A stretch of 64,000 bases of DNA from Verrucomicrobiota bacterium (GCA_029560585.1 JAKQKQ010000190.1:1-64000); one strand, 5' to 3'. Shown: positions 22,862 to 32,132, counted from the first letter of the stretch. Program-made: numbers and translations. Notes: a model not told the origin generated them from the letters alone.

Positions 22862-23845
22862 ATGCCCGACCCCACACGGCTCGAGTCGATCGTCCGCCAG
22901 TTCGGGCGCAAACGCATCCTCGTCGTCGGCGACGTCATGCTCGACATCTTCATCCGCGGCAAGGTCTCGCGCATATCACCCGAGGCCCCGGTACCGGTCA
23001 TCGATGTGCAGAAAGAGGAGGCCTATCCCGGCGGTGCCGCCAACGTCGCCCGAAACATCGCCGCCCTCGGCGCCAAGGTTTCCCTCCTCGGGCGCGTCGG
23101 GCACGACGCCCACGCGGACTGCCTCTCCAGCGTCCTGGCGGCCGCCGGCATCGATACCTCTCTGCTCCTCAAGTCCGACTCCGTCCCGACCACCGTCAAA
23201 ACACGAGTCATCGCGCGCACGCAACAGGTCGTCCGGGTCGATAAAGAGAAACGGGAGAAACTCGCCGGCGCCGATCTCGACGCCGCCCGTGCGGCCATCG
23301 GCCGCGCCGCTCCCAGCTCGGACGCGGTTATCGTCGAGGACTACGGCAAGGGCATGGTCACGCTGCCCTTGGCCGAGGCCGTCGCCGCCGCCTGTAGCAA
23401 ACATCAGCGGATCTGGACCGTGGACCCCAACCCCGACAATCCCATCGTCTGGCCGTCGCCCACCGCCGTTAAACCAAACCGCAACGAGGCCTTTCTCGCG
23501 GCCAACCTCCCCGTCAGCGAAGACCCCGGCGCGCTCGGCCCGCTGGGCGCGCGCCTGCTCGACCTCTGGCGCGCGGGCATGGTCCTGATCACCCTCGGCG
23601 AACAGGGCATCGAGCTCTTTGAGCGCGGCGGCGGCCGCTACCACAGCCCGACCAAGGCGCGCGAGGTCTTTGACGTCTCCGGCGCGGGCGATACCGCCAT
23701 CGCCGTCTTCACGCTCGCGCTGGCCTCCGGCGCAACCCCCGTCGAAGCCACGGAACTCGCCAACCATGCCGCTGGCGTAGTTGTCGGGAAACTCGGAACC
23801 GCCACCCTCACGCCAGACGAATTGCTCGCATCCTTCCGGGCATAG
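22862..23845 (+). CDS. rfaE1: D-glycero-beta-D-manno-heptose-7-phosphate kinase
   Basis: This 327-residue PfkB-family sugar kinase corresponds to the N-terminal half of HldE. It adds the 1-phosphate to heptose 7-phosphate in ADP-heptose synthesis for the LPS core. VVGDVMLDIFIRGKVSRISPEAPVPV is the family start, YPGGAANVARN the sugar site, and DVSGAGDTAIAVF the catalytic motif. The adenylyltransferase half of HldE is absent, so a separate RfaE2 should be encoded elsewhere. The next enzyme of the pathway, GmhB, lies at 28525. It is probably coexpressed with secA. Confidence 0.92.
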   Translation: MPDPTRLESIVRQFGRKRILVVGDVMLDIFIRGKVSRISPEAPVPVIDVQKEEAYPGGAANVARNIAALGAKVSLLGRVGHDAHADCLSSVLAAAGIDTSLLLKSDSVPTTVKTRVIARTQQVVRVDKEKREKLAGADLDAARAAIGRAAPSSDAVIVEDYGKGMVTLPLAEAVAAACSKHQRIWTVDPNPDNPIVWPSPTAVKPNRNEAFLAANLPVSEDPGALGPLGARLLDLWRAGMVLITLGEQGIELFERGGGRYHSPTKAREVFDVSGAGDTAIAVFTLALASGATPVEATELANHAAGVVVGKLGTATLTPDELLASFRA

Positions 23846-23983
23846 CGAACAGGCATCGGCCACCGTCCGCCGGGTGCTGGACCGCGCCCCGAAGAAACTC
23901 ACAATCGCCGGGACCCTCGTGCTGGCGGATTATCGGGTTGCATCGTGGCACTTGTCCGATGACCGTCTATATTCGCCGCTATC

Positions 23984-25888
23984 ATGCCGGGACAGACGAG
24001 GCCGAACGCCGATGCGCTGCTGGAAGCCCTGACCGAGGGCACGGCCGGCGAAATCGGCCTGCCATTCTTCAAGGCGCTCGTGGGGGGATTGGTGGATGCG
24101 CTCGGCATCCACGGGGCTTGGGTCACCGAGTATCTGCCGCAATCCGATCGACTGCACGCCATCGCGTTCCTGCTCGGAGGCGAATGGGTGCCCCATTACG
24201 AGTACGACGTCCGTGGCACCCCGTGCGGCGCCGCCCTCGAAAAGAAAGATCTCGTCATTTTCGCGGATCGCGTCCTCGAGGTTTTCCCCGAGGAAAACGA
24301 CCTCCGCTCCATGGGTGCGGTCAGCTACATGGGCGCACCGCTCTTCGACGAAGGGGGCATCACCATACTCGGCCACCTGGGTGTCCTCGACACTCGCCCG
24401 ATGCCTGATACCGAGCGCTACGCCCGCGTGTTCCGCATCTTCGCAAATAGGGCGGGGGCGGAACTCCGGCGCCTCCGGCTGGAAAGGGCGCTGCGCGCCA
24501 CGACCGCCGAACTCGAGGCCGTGCTGCACAGCGCGATGGATGCCATTCTCATCCTCGACGAGGAACGCGTCATCGTCCGGGCGAATCGCGCGGCCGCGCG
24601 AGCACTGGGCTGCGCCGACCCCCGTGGTGAAATGATCGACCGATTCCTGCCCGTTAGCGGAGCCGAGAAACTCGACGCGTTGCTCCTGCAGTTGGAGAAC
24701 CCCGCGTCTGCCGGACCGGAACAGCTGTGGATCCCCGGGGGCGCAGAGGTGCAACCGGTCGGCGGCGACCCGTTCGCCGTCGAGGGCACCCTCTCACGTT
24801 TCATCCTGGATGACCGGCGCTATGTCACCGTGATCATGCGCAACATCAGCGACCGTCTCGCCGCCGAGGCGAGGCTCGCGGACCTCAGCGGCCAGACGGC
24901 ATATCTGCGCGAGGAGGTTGAGCGACACTTCGGCGAGATACTTGGCGAGAGTCCTGCAATGCGTCGGGTGATCGAAGAAATCGGCGAGGTGGCCGGGACG
25001 GACGCCACCGTCCTGATTTCCGGTGAGACTGGCACCGGCAAGGAACTCGTCGCGCGGGCGGTGCACCGTGCGAGCCGCCGCGCCGACAAACCCCTGGTGA
25101 CGGTCAACTGCGCAGCCATTCCCCCACAGCTTATCGAGAGCGAGTTCTTCGGCCATGAGAAGGGGGCCTTCACCGGCGCCACCGCCAAACGGGATGGGCG
25201 CTTCGCCCTCGCCGATCGGGGCACCATCTTTCTGGACGAGATCGGCGAATTGCCCATGGAGCTTCAGCCGAAACTCCTCCGCGTCCTGCAGGAGGGCGAA
25301 TTCCAGCCCGTCGGCAGTTCGCATACGCGCAGCGTAGACGTGCGCGTCATCGCGGCCACCAACCGTGACCTTCGGAAGGAAACCGAAGCCGGGCGCTTCA
25401 GGGAAGACCTCTATTATCGGCTCAGCGTCTTTCCCATCCACATCCCCGCCCTGCGGAACCGTATCGCGGACGTCGGGCATCTGGCCCACGAGTTCGCACG
25501 CCGCTGCGCCCAGCGCGATGGGCGTCGGCCTCCCGTCATCACCGGGCACGACATAGAGCGGCTCTGCGGCTACGCATGGCCCGGCAATGCCCGAGAACTG
25601 GCCAACGTTATCGAGCGAGCCATGATCACCGGCGATGGCACTCGTCTAAATCTGGACCGTGCGCTCCCCACGGGGGATGCGGTGGCCCCGCACGTACCAT
25701 CCGACACCAGCGTCGGGGGGAAAGTGCTCACGGAAAAAGAACTCAGGGCACTAGAGATCACCAATATCCGGCGCGCGCTCAACGCGGCGAACGGGCGCAC
25801 CTCAGGACTCAACGGCGCCGCAACCCTGCTCGGCATCAAGCCCTCCACCCTCCGCTCCCGAATCAAGGCCCTCGGGATTCAACGCTAG
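23984..25888 (+). CDS. Sigma-54-dependent transcriptional activator (GAF-PAS-AAA+-Fis)
   Basis: 634 residues in four parts: an N-terminal GAF-like sensor (about 5-170), a PAS-like domain with [19 protein letters not shown] (about 175-300), an AAA+ sigma-54 interaction domain, and a Fis-type helix-turn-helix ([20 protein letters not shown], to the end). Walker A is GETGTGKE (347-354) and the sigma-54 contact loop GAFTGA is intact (394-399), so it can open sigma-54 holoenzyme complexes. No receiver domain is present; the signal is probably a ligand or redox state sensed by GAF/PAS. A sigma-54 promoter with paired palindromes lies just downstream, and this protein is the obvious candidate activator. 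Confidence 0.92.
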   Translation: MPGQTRPNADALLEALTEGTAGEIGLPFFKALVGGLVDALGIHGAWVTEYLPQSDRLHAIAFLLGGEWVPHYEYDVRGTPCGAALEKKDLVIFADRVLEVFPEENDLRSMGAVSYMGAPLFDEGGITILGHLGVLDTRPMPDTERYARVFRIFANRAGAELRRLRLERALRATTAELEAVLHSAMDAILILDEERVIVRANRAAARALGCADPRGEMIDRFLPVSGAEKLDALLLQLENPASAGPEQLWIPGGAEVQPVGGDPFAVEGTLSRFILDDRRYVTVIMRNISDRLAAEARLADLSGQTAYLREEVERHFGEILGESPAMRRVIEEIGEVAGTDATVLISGETGTGKELVARAVHRASRRADKPLVTVNCAAIPPQLIESEFFGHEKGAFTGATAKRDGRFALADRGTIFLDEIGELPMELQPKLLRVLQEGEFQPVGSSHTRSVDVRVIAATNRDLRKETEAGRFREDLYYRLSVFPIHIPALRNRIADVGHLAHEFARRCAQRDGRRPPVITGHDIERLCGYAWPGNARELANVIERAMITGDGTRLNLDRALPTGDAVAPHVPSDTSVGGKVLTEKELRALEITNIRRALNAANGRTSGLNGAATLLGIKPSTLRSRIKALGIQR

Positions 25889-25987
25889 GGACTTTGCAGC
25901 CACGAAAGCCCCCTGGAGCAAGGGCACCGTACGACCATGCGCTCGGACGGGAAACTCAACCCCGGCCAAAAACTTCCCCAGCGACTC

Positions 25988-26039
25988 GCGAGATCTCGCC
26001 CATGCCGCTCGCGATTTTTCGCGATCCGCGAGATCTCGC
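25988..26039. promoter_or_regulatory. Two palindromic upstream activator sites
   Basis: The 12-bp palindrome GCGAGATCTCGC occurs at 25988-25999 and again at 26028-26039, exactly 40 bp centre to centre (about four helical turns). The surrounding 20-mers (25981-26000 and 26021-26040) match at 18 of 20 positions. Between them lies a smaller palindrome around CGCGATTTTTCGCG. The second site is centred about 92 bp upstream of the -12 element at 26125. This is the usual enhancer arrangement for a sigma-54 activator. Confidence 0.65.
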
Positions 26040-26111
26040 CGCGGCCGATCACCGCCCATCCCCCGATTCAAAGTGTTCTCCCGCAACATGTTCGGTCTAC
26101 CGCAATCGTCT

Positions 26112-26127
26112 TGGCACGCCCCCTGCT
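26112..26127 (+). promoter_or_regulatory. Sigma-54 promoter of the OsmC-like gene
   Basis: TGGCACGCCCCCTGCT matches the -24/-12 consensus TGGCACG-N4-TTGCW at every fixed position except one (C instead of T at 26123). GG (26113-26114) and GC (26125-26126) have the required 10 bases between them. Transcription would start near 26138, about 57 bases before the start codon. Confidence 0.75.
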
Positions 26128-26194
26128 CCAGTCCACCCGTGGCCGCGATGAATGCGGTCGAACCATGAAAGACAATCGGAAAGGAACCAGCACA

Positions 26195-26758
26195 ATGAAA
26201 ACGATACAACAGAGTAAAGTGATTAACGGTGTGGACACCATGGCGCTGAACCAAACGGTCGCCGCCATCAAAACGGACCCCGAGTTGGCCCAATTCAAGT
26301 TTCGTGCGAAAAACCGCACGATCCACGGTGGCCACAATCAATCCGAGGTGAAGGAGTTCTACGGCGCGAAGCAAGAGCACCGCGCCGATAAGGAACCCTT
26401 CGTCCTCGACAACGACGAACCCCACGTGTTGCTCAGCGGCGATGTCGGCCCCAACCCCGTGGAGTACGCGATCCAGGCGCTGCTCGGATGCATGACCACC
26501 ACGACGATGTACAAGGCGGCCGCCCAAGGCATCGAAATCGAGTCGATCCGGTCCGAGGTCGAGGGCGACATCGATCTGCACGGCCTCCTCGGCCTAGATC
26601 CCGATGTCCGGCCCGGTTATCAGGAGATCCGCGCCACGCTCCGCATCAAGACCAAGGGCCCCGCGGACAAGATCCGCAACCTGTACCGGTTCTCACCGGT
26701 TTATGACACCCTGTCTCGCCCCGTGCCCATCAAGATCGACGTCCAGTTCGAGGATTGA
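26195..26758 (+). CDS. OsmC/Ohr-family protein, single-cysteine type
   Basis: 187 residues from the ATG at 26195, which has AAGGAA 7 bases upstream; an earlier in-frame ATG at 26165 lacks this. NPVEYAIQALLGCMTTT places Cys99 at the peroxidatic-cysteine position of OsmC/Ohr proteins, which reduce organic hydroperoxides using two cysteines. The second site, normally CPV..TL, reads SPVYDTLS with Ser167, so the resolving cysteine is missing. Activity as a thiol peroxidase is uncertain; it may use another thiol or have another role. It is a single-gene unit controlled by the sigma-54 promoter upstream and closed by a terminator-like hairpin. Confidence 0.8.
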   Translation: MKTIQQSKVINGVDTMALNQTVAAIKTDPELAQFKFRAKNRTIHGGHNQSEVKEFYGAKQEHRADKEPFVLDNDEPHVLLSGDVGPNPVEYAIQALLGCMTTTTMYKAAAQGIEIESIRSEVEGDIDLHGLLGLDPDVRPGYQEIRATLRIKTKGPADKIRNLYRFSPVYDTLSRPVPIKIDVQFED

Positions 26759-26773
26759 GGTGACCCATCACTA

Positions 26774-26800
26774 GGGGCCGGGCCGCAATGGCCCGGCCCC
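26774..26800 (+). terminator. Terminator-like hairpin after the OsmC gene
   Basis: GGGGCCGGGCC (26774-26784) pairs perfectly with GGCCCGGCCCC (26790-26800) across the loop GCAAT, 15 bases after the stop codon. The following sequence is pyrimidine-rich but has no strong T run, so termination may be partial. Confidence 0.55.
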
Positions 26801-26954
26801 CCTCATTCTCGCACTTGTCCTCTCGGGCCAACGAATCGGCCAAGGATCTGGGGAACATGATGAACCGATTCATCGCGGCCCGCCCGCAACGTTCCTACAA
26901 AAACCAAGCACCGGCATGCAAGATGTCCCATCGGCCAGGGGCCAAGCTGTGACC

Positions 26955-28355
26955 ATGACTCACACTGGCCACGCTCGATCCCGGTACTCATCCCTCGCCA
27001 TCGGTTCTGCTGACGACTTGCTTTTCGGTCTCGCCCAGCGCCCCGTGAGGACGCGGTCGGGACTCGAGATCGGGGCAGGCGCAGTGATCCCAGAGATCAA
27101 TTTCACGCTCCCATCCATCGAGGTCGATGCCGGGAACATGCCGGAGATCCGCCGCCACTATCGCGAGATCATCGAGGGCACCCTGTCGCGCGCCGCGGAA
27201 CTTCTGGCACCCGGCGTCCTGGTCGAATTCGAGACTGTCCCGCCCATGACGGCCAATCCGGACTATGGCATGGAGATCGTCGATATCCTTCTGGAGGGCA
27301 TGGCGGCGGCCCACGATCGCCACGGTCTCAAGGCCGCGCTCCGCGTGACGCCCAACGATAACCGCGAGTTCTCCCGCCCACCCCGGATGCGGGACGGGGT
27401 TCACCTCGAAAAGATGCTCCAGTTTTTTGATCGCGCCGCAGCGCGCGGCGCCGACCTCTTGAGCATCGAGTCGGTTGGAGGAAAAGAACTCCACGACGAG
27501 GCACTCATGCTCTGCGACCTGCCCATGGTCATCTTCTCACTCTGCGTGCTGGGCGCCCGCGACATGCGATTCCTGTGGTCGAATCTCGCCACCATCGCCG
27601 ACACGCGCGGCGCACTCTGCGCCGGAGACACCGCCTGCGGGTTTGCCAACACAGCCATGGTGCTCGCCGAAAAAAGGATGATCCCCCGGGTCTTCGCGGC
27701 GGTGGTCAGGGCGGTCAGCGCCGTGCGTTCGCTCGTGGCCTACGAGTGCGGCGCCATCGGCCCGGGCAAGGACTGTGGCTACGAGAATGTGTTTCTGAAG
27801 GCCATCACCGGTTGCCCCATGGCGATGGAGGGCAAGACCGCCGCATGCGCGCACCTCAGTTCCGTGGGCAACATCGCCGCGGCAACCTGCGACACGTGGT
27901 CCAACGAGTCCGTGCAGAACGTCAAGCTCCTCGCCGCCATGGCCCCGGTGTGTTACATGGAGCAATTGGTCTACGATTGCCGCCTCATGAATCAGGCGCT
28001 CTCGGAAGGGACCGGTTCCGCCCGCACCCTTCGGCGATGGATGGTTCGCTCCGATGCCCCCCTCGATCCCCAGGCGTTCATCCTCTCACCCGAGTCCGCC
28101 ATCGAGGTCGCCCGCTCGATCGTCGCGGCCCCATCCGACTACCTCGCCGGCGTGGCCGCGGCACGCACCGCCGTGGGGCTCCTGCGCGATGCCGCGGCCG
28201 CCGGCAACCTCTCCCTCGATCCCCGCGAAACCCCATGGCTAGACACCATGGATGCCGCCCTCGCCGGACTCCCCGCCGACGAGGGTGCGTTCATCGCACA
28301 GCAGATCGAAAATGCCGATCCCGACAAGTGGCTCCCGGCCCAGTACGGGCTCTGA
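26955..28355 (+). CDS. mtaB: Methanol:corrinoid methyltransferase MtaB homologue
   Basis: About 466 residues. MtaB moves the methyl group of methanol to the corrinoid of MtaC. Family blocks are plain: SADDLLFG, LEIGAGAVIPEINF, GADLLSIESVGGKE, SLVAYECGAIGPGKDCGYEN and MEGKTAACAH. The zinc ligands known for Methanosarcina MtaB (Glu164, Cys220, Cys269) correspond to Glu172, Cys228 and Cys274, with the same 56-residue gap and a 3-residue deletion in the second gap. The enzyme therefore looks functional. No MtaC or MtaA is seen anywhere in the window. Starts are ambiguous: ATG 26955, GTG 26949 (GGGG nearby) or ATG 26916. Confidence 0.88.
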   Translation: MTHTGHARSRYSSLAIGSADDLLFGLAQRPVRTRSGLEIGAGAVIPEINFTLPSIEVDAGNMPEIRRHYREIIEGTLSRAAELLAPGVLVEFETVPPMTANPDYGMEIVDILLEGMAAAHDRHGLKAALRVTPNDNREFSRPPRMRDGVHLEKMLQFFDRAAARGADLLSIESVGGKELHDEALMLCDLPMVIFSLCVLGARDMRFLWSNLATIADTRGALCAGDTACGFANTAMVLAEKRMIPRVFAAVVRAVSAVRSLVAYECGAIGPGKDCGYENVFLKAITGCPMAMEGKTAACAHLSSVGNIAAATCDTWSNESVQNVKLLAAMAPVCYMEQLVYDCRLMNQALSEGTGSARTLRRWMVRSDAPLDPQAFILSPESAIEVARSIVAAPSDYLAGVAAARTAVGLLRDAAAAGNLSLDPRETPWLDTMDAALAGLPADEGAFIAQQIENADPDKWLPAQYGL

Positions 28356-28524
28356 GCCTGGATCAAACGCGCACCCACCGGTCTCCCAAGCGTTGCGCCA
28401 CCCGATGGCATATCCCATTGGGAAACACCTCCCCCTTCGAGCATTGGGGCCGACGGCCCGGTATCGGCCGCCATACCATTGACCCATCTCCGCAATTTCT
28501 TTAACCTGTCCCACGTCCAACGCT

Positions 28525-29073
28525 GTGCGCGCACCACCCAACAGCTCTACCTCCAAGCGCCGCGCGGTCTTTCTCGACCGCGATGATACCCTCATCCCCG
28601 ACATCCCCTACCTCGGGGACCCCGCGAGGGTCACGCTTCTTCCCGGAGCACGCGACGCCCTCGTTCGTCTCCACGACGCCGGGTTCCTCCTGATCATGGT
28701 CTCAAACCAGTCCGGCGTCGCCCGCGGGTTGATCACCTACGATCAGGTCCGCACCGTGAATGCCGAGGTCGCGCGCCAGCTGCTGCCGGCCCCCATCGAC
28801 GCCACCTATTTTTCGCCGGACGGCCCCGATGAACCTTCGGAGACTCGAAAGCCCGCCCCCGGCCTGCTTCTCCGCGCCGCCCGCGAACACAACATCGATC
28901 TGGCCCGCAGCTTCATGGTCGGCGACAAGGTCTCCGACATCGAATGCGGTCGCAGGGCCGGGTGCCAGACCGTGCGCATCGCTGCGGGGCCACCCCCGCC
29001 AACGGAACCTTCGCCCAATTTCACCGCAAGCGGCCTGGCCGAGGCGTCAGAATGGATCCTGCACCAACCATGA
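28525..29073 (+). CDS. gmhB: HAD-family heptose bisphosphate phosphatase
   Basis: 182 residues starting at GTG. FLDRDDTLIP carries the two catalytic aspartates of the HAD family (the usual DRDGT reads DRDDT), VSNQSGVARGLI is motif II, and KPAPGLL..FMVGDKVSDIECGRRAG covers motifs III and IV. The sequence matches GmhB, which removes the 7-phosphate from heptose 1,7-bisphosphate. The cysteine zinc loop found in many GmhB proteins is absent, so histidinol-phosphatase-like substrates cannot be excluded. The stop overlaps the kdsB start (ATGA), which supports an LPS role. Confidence 0.83.
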   Translation: MRAPPNSSTSKRRAVFLDRDDTLIPDIPYLGDPARVTLLPGARDALVRLHDAGFLLIMVSNQSGVARGLITYDQVRTVNAEVARQLLPAPIDATYFSPDGPDEPSETRKPAPGLLLRAAREHNIDLARSFMVGDKVSDIECGRRAGCQTVRIAAGPPPPTEPSPNFTASGLAEASEWILHQP

Positions 29074-29801
29074 ATGTCCTCGCTGTAATCCCGGCCCGGA
29101 TGGCCTCGACACGCTTCCCCGGCAAACCTCTGGCCACGCTCGCCGGCAAGCCGATGATCCAATGGGTCTGGGAGCGCGCGCGCAAGGCCAAGACCCTATC
29201 ACGCATCGTCATCGCCACCGACGACGCCCGCATTTTGGATGCCGCCCGCGCGTTCGGCGCCGTGGCCGAGATGACCGGCCCCAACCACCCCAGCGGCACC
29301 GACCGCGTGGCCGAGGTGGCGGCGCACCACCGCTGTGCGCTCGTCGTCAATATCCAGGGCGACGAGCCCCTCATCGATCCTCGCATGATCGACCAGGCCG
29401 TCCGGTCCCTCGCGAAAAACCGCCGCTTTGGAATGGCCACCCTCTGCCGCCGAATCCAGAACCCCGACGATATCTCCGCCCCTCAAATCGTGAAAGTCGT
29501 CCGGCGCAAGGACTCCGAAGCACTCTACTTCTCTCGCTACCCCATACCCTTCGCACGCGATCCCGCCGATGGCCCACCCGACCATTTCAAGCATATCGGC
29601 CTCTACGTCTACCGTGCCGCGGTCCTCCGGCGCTTGGTCAAGCTCCCCGTCTCCCCCCTGGAGCGCGCCGAAAAACTCGAGCAACTGCGCGCCCTGGAAA
29701 GCGGTGTCCGCATCCTGTGCCCAGAAACGCAATTTGACTGCGCCGGAGTTGACACCCCCGAAGACCTCGCCCGCGCCGAAGCCCTGCTGGCTCCCAGATA
29801 G
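29070..29801 (+). CDS. kdsB: CMP-Kdo synthetase (3-deoxy-manno-octulosonate cytidylyltransferase)
   Basis: 243 residues from the ATG overlapping the gmhB stop. KdsB activates Kdo with CTP for LPS assembly. The N-terminus VIPARMASTRFPGKPLATLAGKPMI is the nucleotide-binding signature; VVNIQGDEPLIDP, YFSRYPIPFAR, KHIGLYVYR and ERAEKLEQLR are family blocks. Length and order are normal. It completes a Kdo pair with kdsA (14261) and uses the product of pyrG. Confidence 0.97.
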   Translation: MNVLAVIPARMASTRFPGKPLATLAGKPMIQWVWERARKAKTLSRIVIATDDARILDAARAFGAVAEMTGPNHPSGTDRVAEVAAHHRCALVVNIQGDEPLIDPRMIDQAVRSLAKNRRFGMATLCRRIQNPDDISAPQIVKVVRRKDSEALYFSRYPIPFARDPADGPPDHFKHIGLYVYRAAVLRRLVKLPVSPLERAEKLEQLRALESGVRILCPETQFDCAGVDTPEDLARAEALLAPR

Positions 29802-29841
29802 CCATCGGCTGTCGCCAAGCCCCAATACCCTTCACCCTGCA

Positions 29842-30038
29842 GGGAAAGTGACATCGGCGTCCAGCCGATGCGCCACCAGGGCCCACATGGCCGAGACGGC
29901 CATGCCACTCATGTGCACAGCGCTGTGCTGAGCGCGAAACCCAGGCACCGAATCGTCGCAGCCTGCTTGCAGCCGACTCCGTGCGCGCTCCAACGTCCCA
30001 TTTTCATCCCCGGTGGTCCGGCAGCCGCCGGATGGAAT
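29842..30038. repeat. Chain of intergenic hairpins, copy 1 of a dispersed repeat
   Basis: Downstream of kdsB lie consecutive palindromes: CATCGGC/GCCGATG near 29862, CATGGCCG/CGGCCATG (29886-29904), GCACAGCGCTGTGC (29915-29928), a GCCTGCTTGCAGC unit near 29963, and 30010-30038. The last is a 29-base segment identical in reverse orientation to 40869-40897. No ORF of quality is present. The 265 bases from 30039 to 30303 are AT-rich and hold the amtB control region. Confidence 0.55.
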
Positions 30039-30102
30039 CGCCCTCAACCAGTGGGCCCATGAAATCGCGGCGTGTCTAGTTTTATACATGCTATAGTGGT
30101 CA

Positions 30103-30121
30103 TTATAGATCACATCTATAA
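30103..30121. promoter_or_regulatory. Inverted repeat, possible activator site for amtB-glnK
   Basis: TTATAGAT (30103-30110) is repeated inverted as ATCTATAA (30114-30121) with 3 bases between. It lies about 112 bp upstream of the sigma-54 -12 element, a normal enhancer distance. It does not match the usual NtrC consensus (TGCACC with GGTGCA), of which only one half-site is visible near 30157. Confidence 0.4.
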
Positions 30122-30210
30122 ATGAAAACAGAACATGTTTATTCATATCTATTTCTGCACCAAGTTCTTCCTGTGTTTCAAAAGAAAAATAATTCTCTCA
30201 ATACATTGCT

Positions 30211-30226
30211 TGGCATGGCTATTGCT
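30211..30226 (+). promoter_or_regulatory. Sigma-54 promoter of amtB-glnK
   Basis: TGGCATGGCTATTGCT differs from the consensus TGGCACG-N4-TTGCW at one position (T for C). GG (30212-30213) and GC (30224-30225) are spaced correctly. Transcription would start near 30237, leaving a leader of about 67 bases that contains AAGGAGA before the amtB ATG. Confidence 0.8.
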
Positions 30227-30303
30227 AACCAGACTTGAATACGATCTGCGGCCGACTGAAATGACTGCGGAGAAGGAACAAAACATAAGAAAAGGAGACG
30301 AAG

Positions 30304-31758
30304 ATGAACACGTGGATGAAACTCGGAGGGCTGGTGACTCTAGCCATCGCGCTGCTGACGGGGCCGCTGGTGGCCCAGGAGGCGGCCGGGCCAACACTAG
30401 AGCAACGGATCGCGGGTGTTGAGGCCTACGTGAACAATGTCGACCCCGCAGGAAGCAAAGTCGTGGGGATACCCGGCCCTGGCCATAACGCCTGGATCAT
30501 GGCATCGGCCGCGCTGGTCCTTTTCATGACTCTGCCGGGGCTCGCCCTGTTCTACGGAGGGCTGGTCCGCCAGAAGAACGTGCTCTCGGTGCTAGCCCAA
30601 TGCCTGGGCATAGCGGGGGCGGTGACCATCCTGTGGTTCCTCTGCGGATACAGCCTGGTCTTCGGCACCGGCTTCAACAGCCCGTGGTTGGGGGGCATTG
30701 AGAAGCTCTTCTTCAAGGGCGTGGGGCCGGCGCCGAACACGACGTACTGTTACTGGGTCTCGGAAAACGTGTTCGCCATGTTCCAGCTCATGTTCGCCAT
30801 CATCACGCCCGCCCTGATCATCGGGGCCATCGCCGAGCGCATGAAGTTCTCGGCCCTGATGGCGTTCGTGATCGCGTGGATGTTCGTGGTGTACTTCCCC
30901 TTGGCCCACATGGTCTGGGGCGGTACCGGCCTCATGAATGGCGTCTGGAACGCCGATGCCAAAATCCCGGCCATCGACTTCGCCGGAGGCACGGTTGTTC
31001 ACATGTCCTCGGGTTGGTCGGCGCTGATCCTGTGCCTGATCCTGGGACCGCGGCTGGGATTCCGCAAAGAGGCCATGCCACCGCACAGCATGGTGTTGTG
31101 CATGGCGGGGACCGGGATGCTCTGGTTTGGCTGGTACGGCTTCAATGCCGGCAGCGCGCTCGCGGCCGACGGCATCGCCGCGACCGCCTTCACAACCACC
31201 ACGCTCTGTACCGCGACCGCATCCTTCACCTGGGCCATGATCGAGTACATCGTGCGCCAGAAGGCCAGCGTCCTGGGCTTCTGCTCGGGGGCGGTCGGCG
31301 GCCTGGTCGTTATCACCCCGGCCGCGGGCTTTGTCGACGCGGGTGCCGCCATGCTGATGGGCGTTGCCGCTGGCGCGGTGCCTTTCTTCGCCTGCACGGC
31401 CCTGAAGAAGGCCCTCCACTACGATGACGCGCTGGACACCTTCGGCGTCCATGCCGTCGGCGGCACGCTGGGTGCCCTCCTGACGGGCGTCTTCGCCAAC
31501 CCAGCAACAAACCCGAACCTCGTCAGCGATGCCTATGCCGCCAAGAATGGCCTCAAGGCGCTGGCCGAGAGCGGCACGGTATGGGTCCCCCAGCTCCAGG
31601 CCATCGGCATCACCCTGGTGCTCGCCATCGTCGGAACCACCGTCATTGCACTGGTCATCAAGGCGATAATCGGCCTGCGCCCGACGGAAGAGGATGAGGT
31701 CCAAGGCCTCGACCTCGCCAACCACGGCGAAGAGGGATACATTCTCGCGATCAAGTGA
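30304..31758 (+). CDS. amtB: Ammonium transporter AmtB
   Basis: 484 residues with a cleavable-looking signal (hydrophobic residues about 8-23, then AQE) and eleven membrane segments. The channel histidine pair sits in GGTVVHMSSGW and DTFGVHAVGGTLGA; FYGGLVRQKNVLS and the AERMKF region match the family. It conducts NH3/NH4+ into the cytoplasm and is gated by GlnK. AGGAGA precedes the ATG. It forms an operon with glnK 35 bases downstream, driven by a sigma-54 promoter, as expected for nitrogen-limited expression. Confidence 0.97.
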   Translation: MNTWMKLGGLVTLAIALLTGPLVAQEAAGPTLEQRIAGVEAYVNNVDPAGSKVVGIPGPGHNAWIMASAALVLFMTLPGLALFYGGLVRQKNVLSVLAQCLGIAGAVTILWFLCGYSLVFGTGFNSPWLGGIEKLFFKGVGPAPNTTYCYWVSENVFAMFQLMFAIITPALIIGAIAERMKFSALMAFVIAWMFVVYFPLAHMVWGGTGLMNGVWNADAKIPAIDFAGGTVVHMSSGWSALILCLILGPRLGFRKEAMPPHSMVLCMAGTGMLWFGWYGFNAGSALAADGIAATAFTTTTLCTATASFTWAMIEYIVRQKASVLGFCSGAVGGLVVITPAAGFVDAGAAMLMGVAAGAVPFFACTALKKALHYDDALDTFGVHAVGGTLGALLTGVFANPATNPNLVSDAYAAKNGLKALAESGTVWVPQLQAIGITLVLAIVGTTVIALVIKAIIGLRPTEEDEVQGLDLANHGEEGYILAIK

Positions 31759-31787
31759 ACGGCCACCCATTGCGACAGAGGAGTTAA

Positions 31788-32132
<345 letters not shown>

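Noticed and set aside
23943-23960. TGGCAC upstream of the sigma-54 activator as a sigma-54 promoter
   Set aside because: There is no GC at the required distance.
28525-29073. GmhB as inactive because DRDGT reads DRDDT
   Set aside because: Both catalytic aspartates are kept and the other HAD motifs are intact.
29842-30038. Hairpin chain as a CRISPR array
   Set aside because: The units differ from one another, are palindromic and irregularly spaced, and no cas gene is present.
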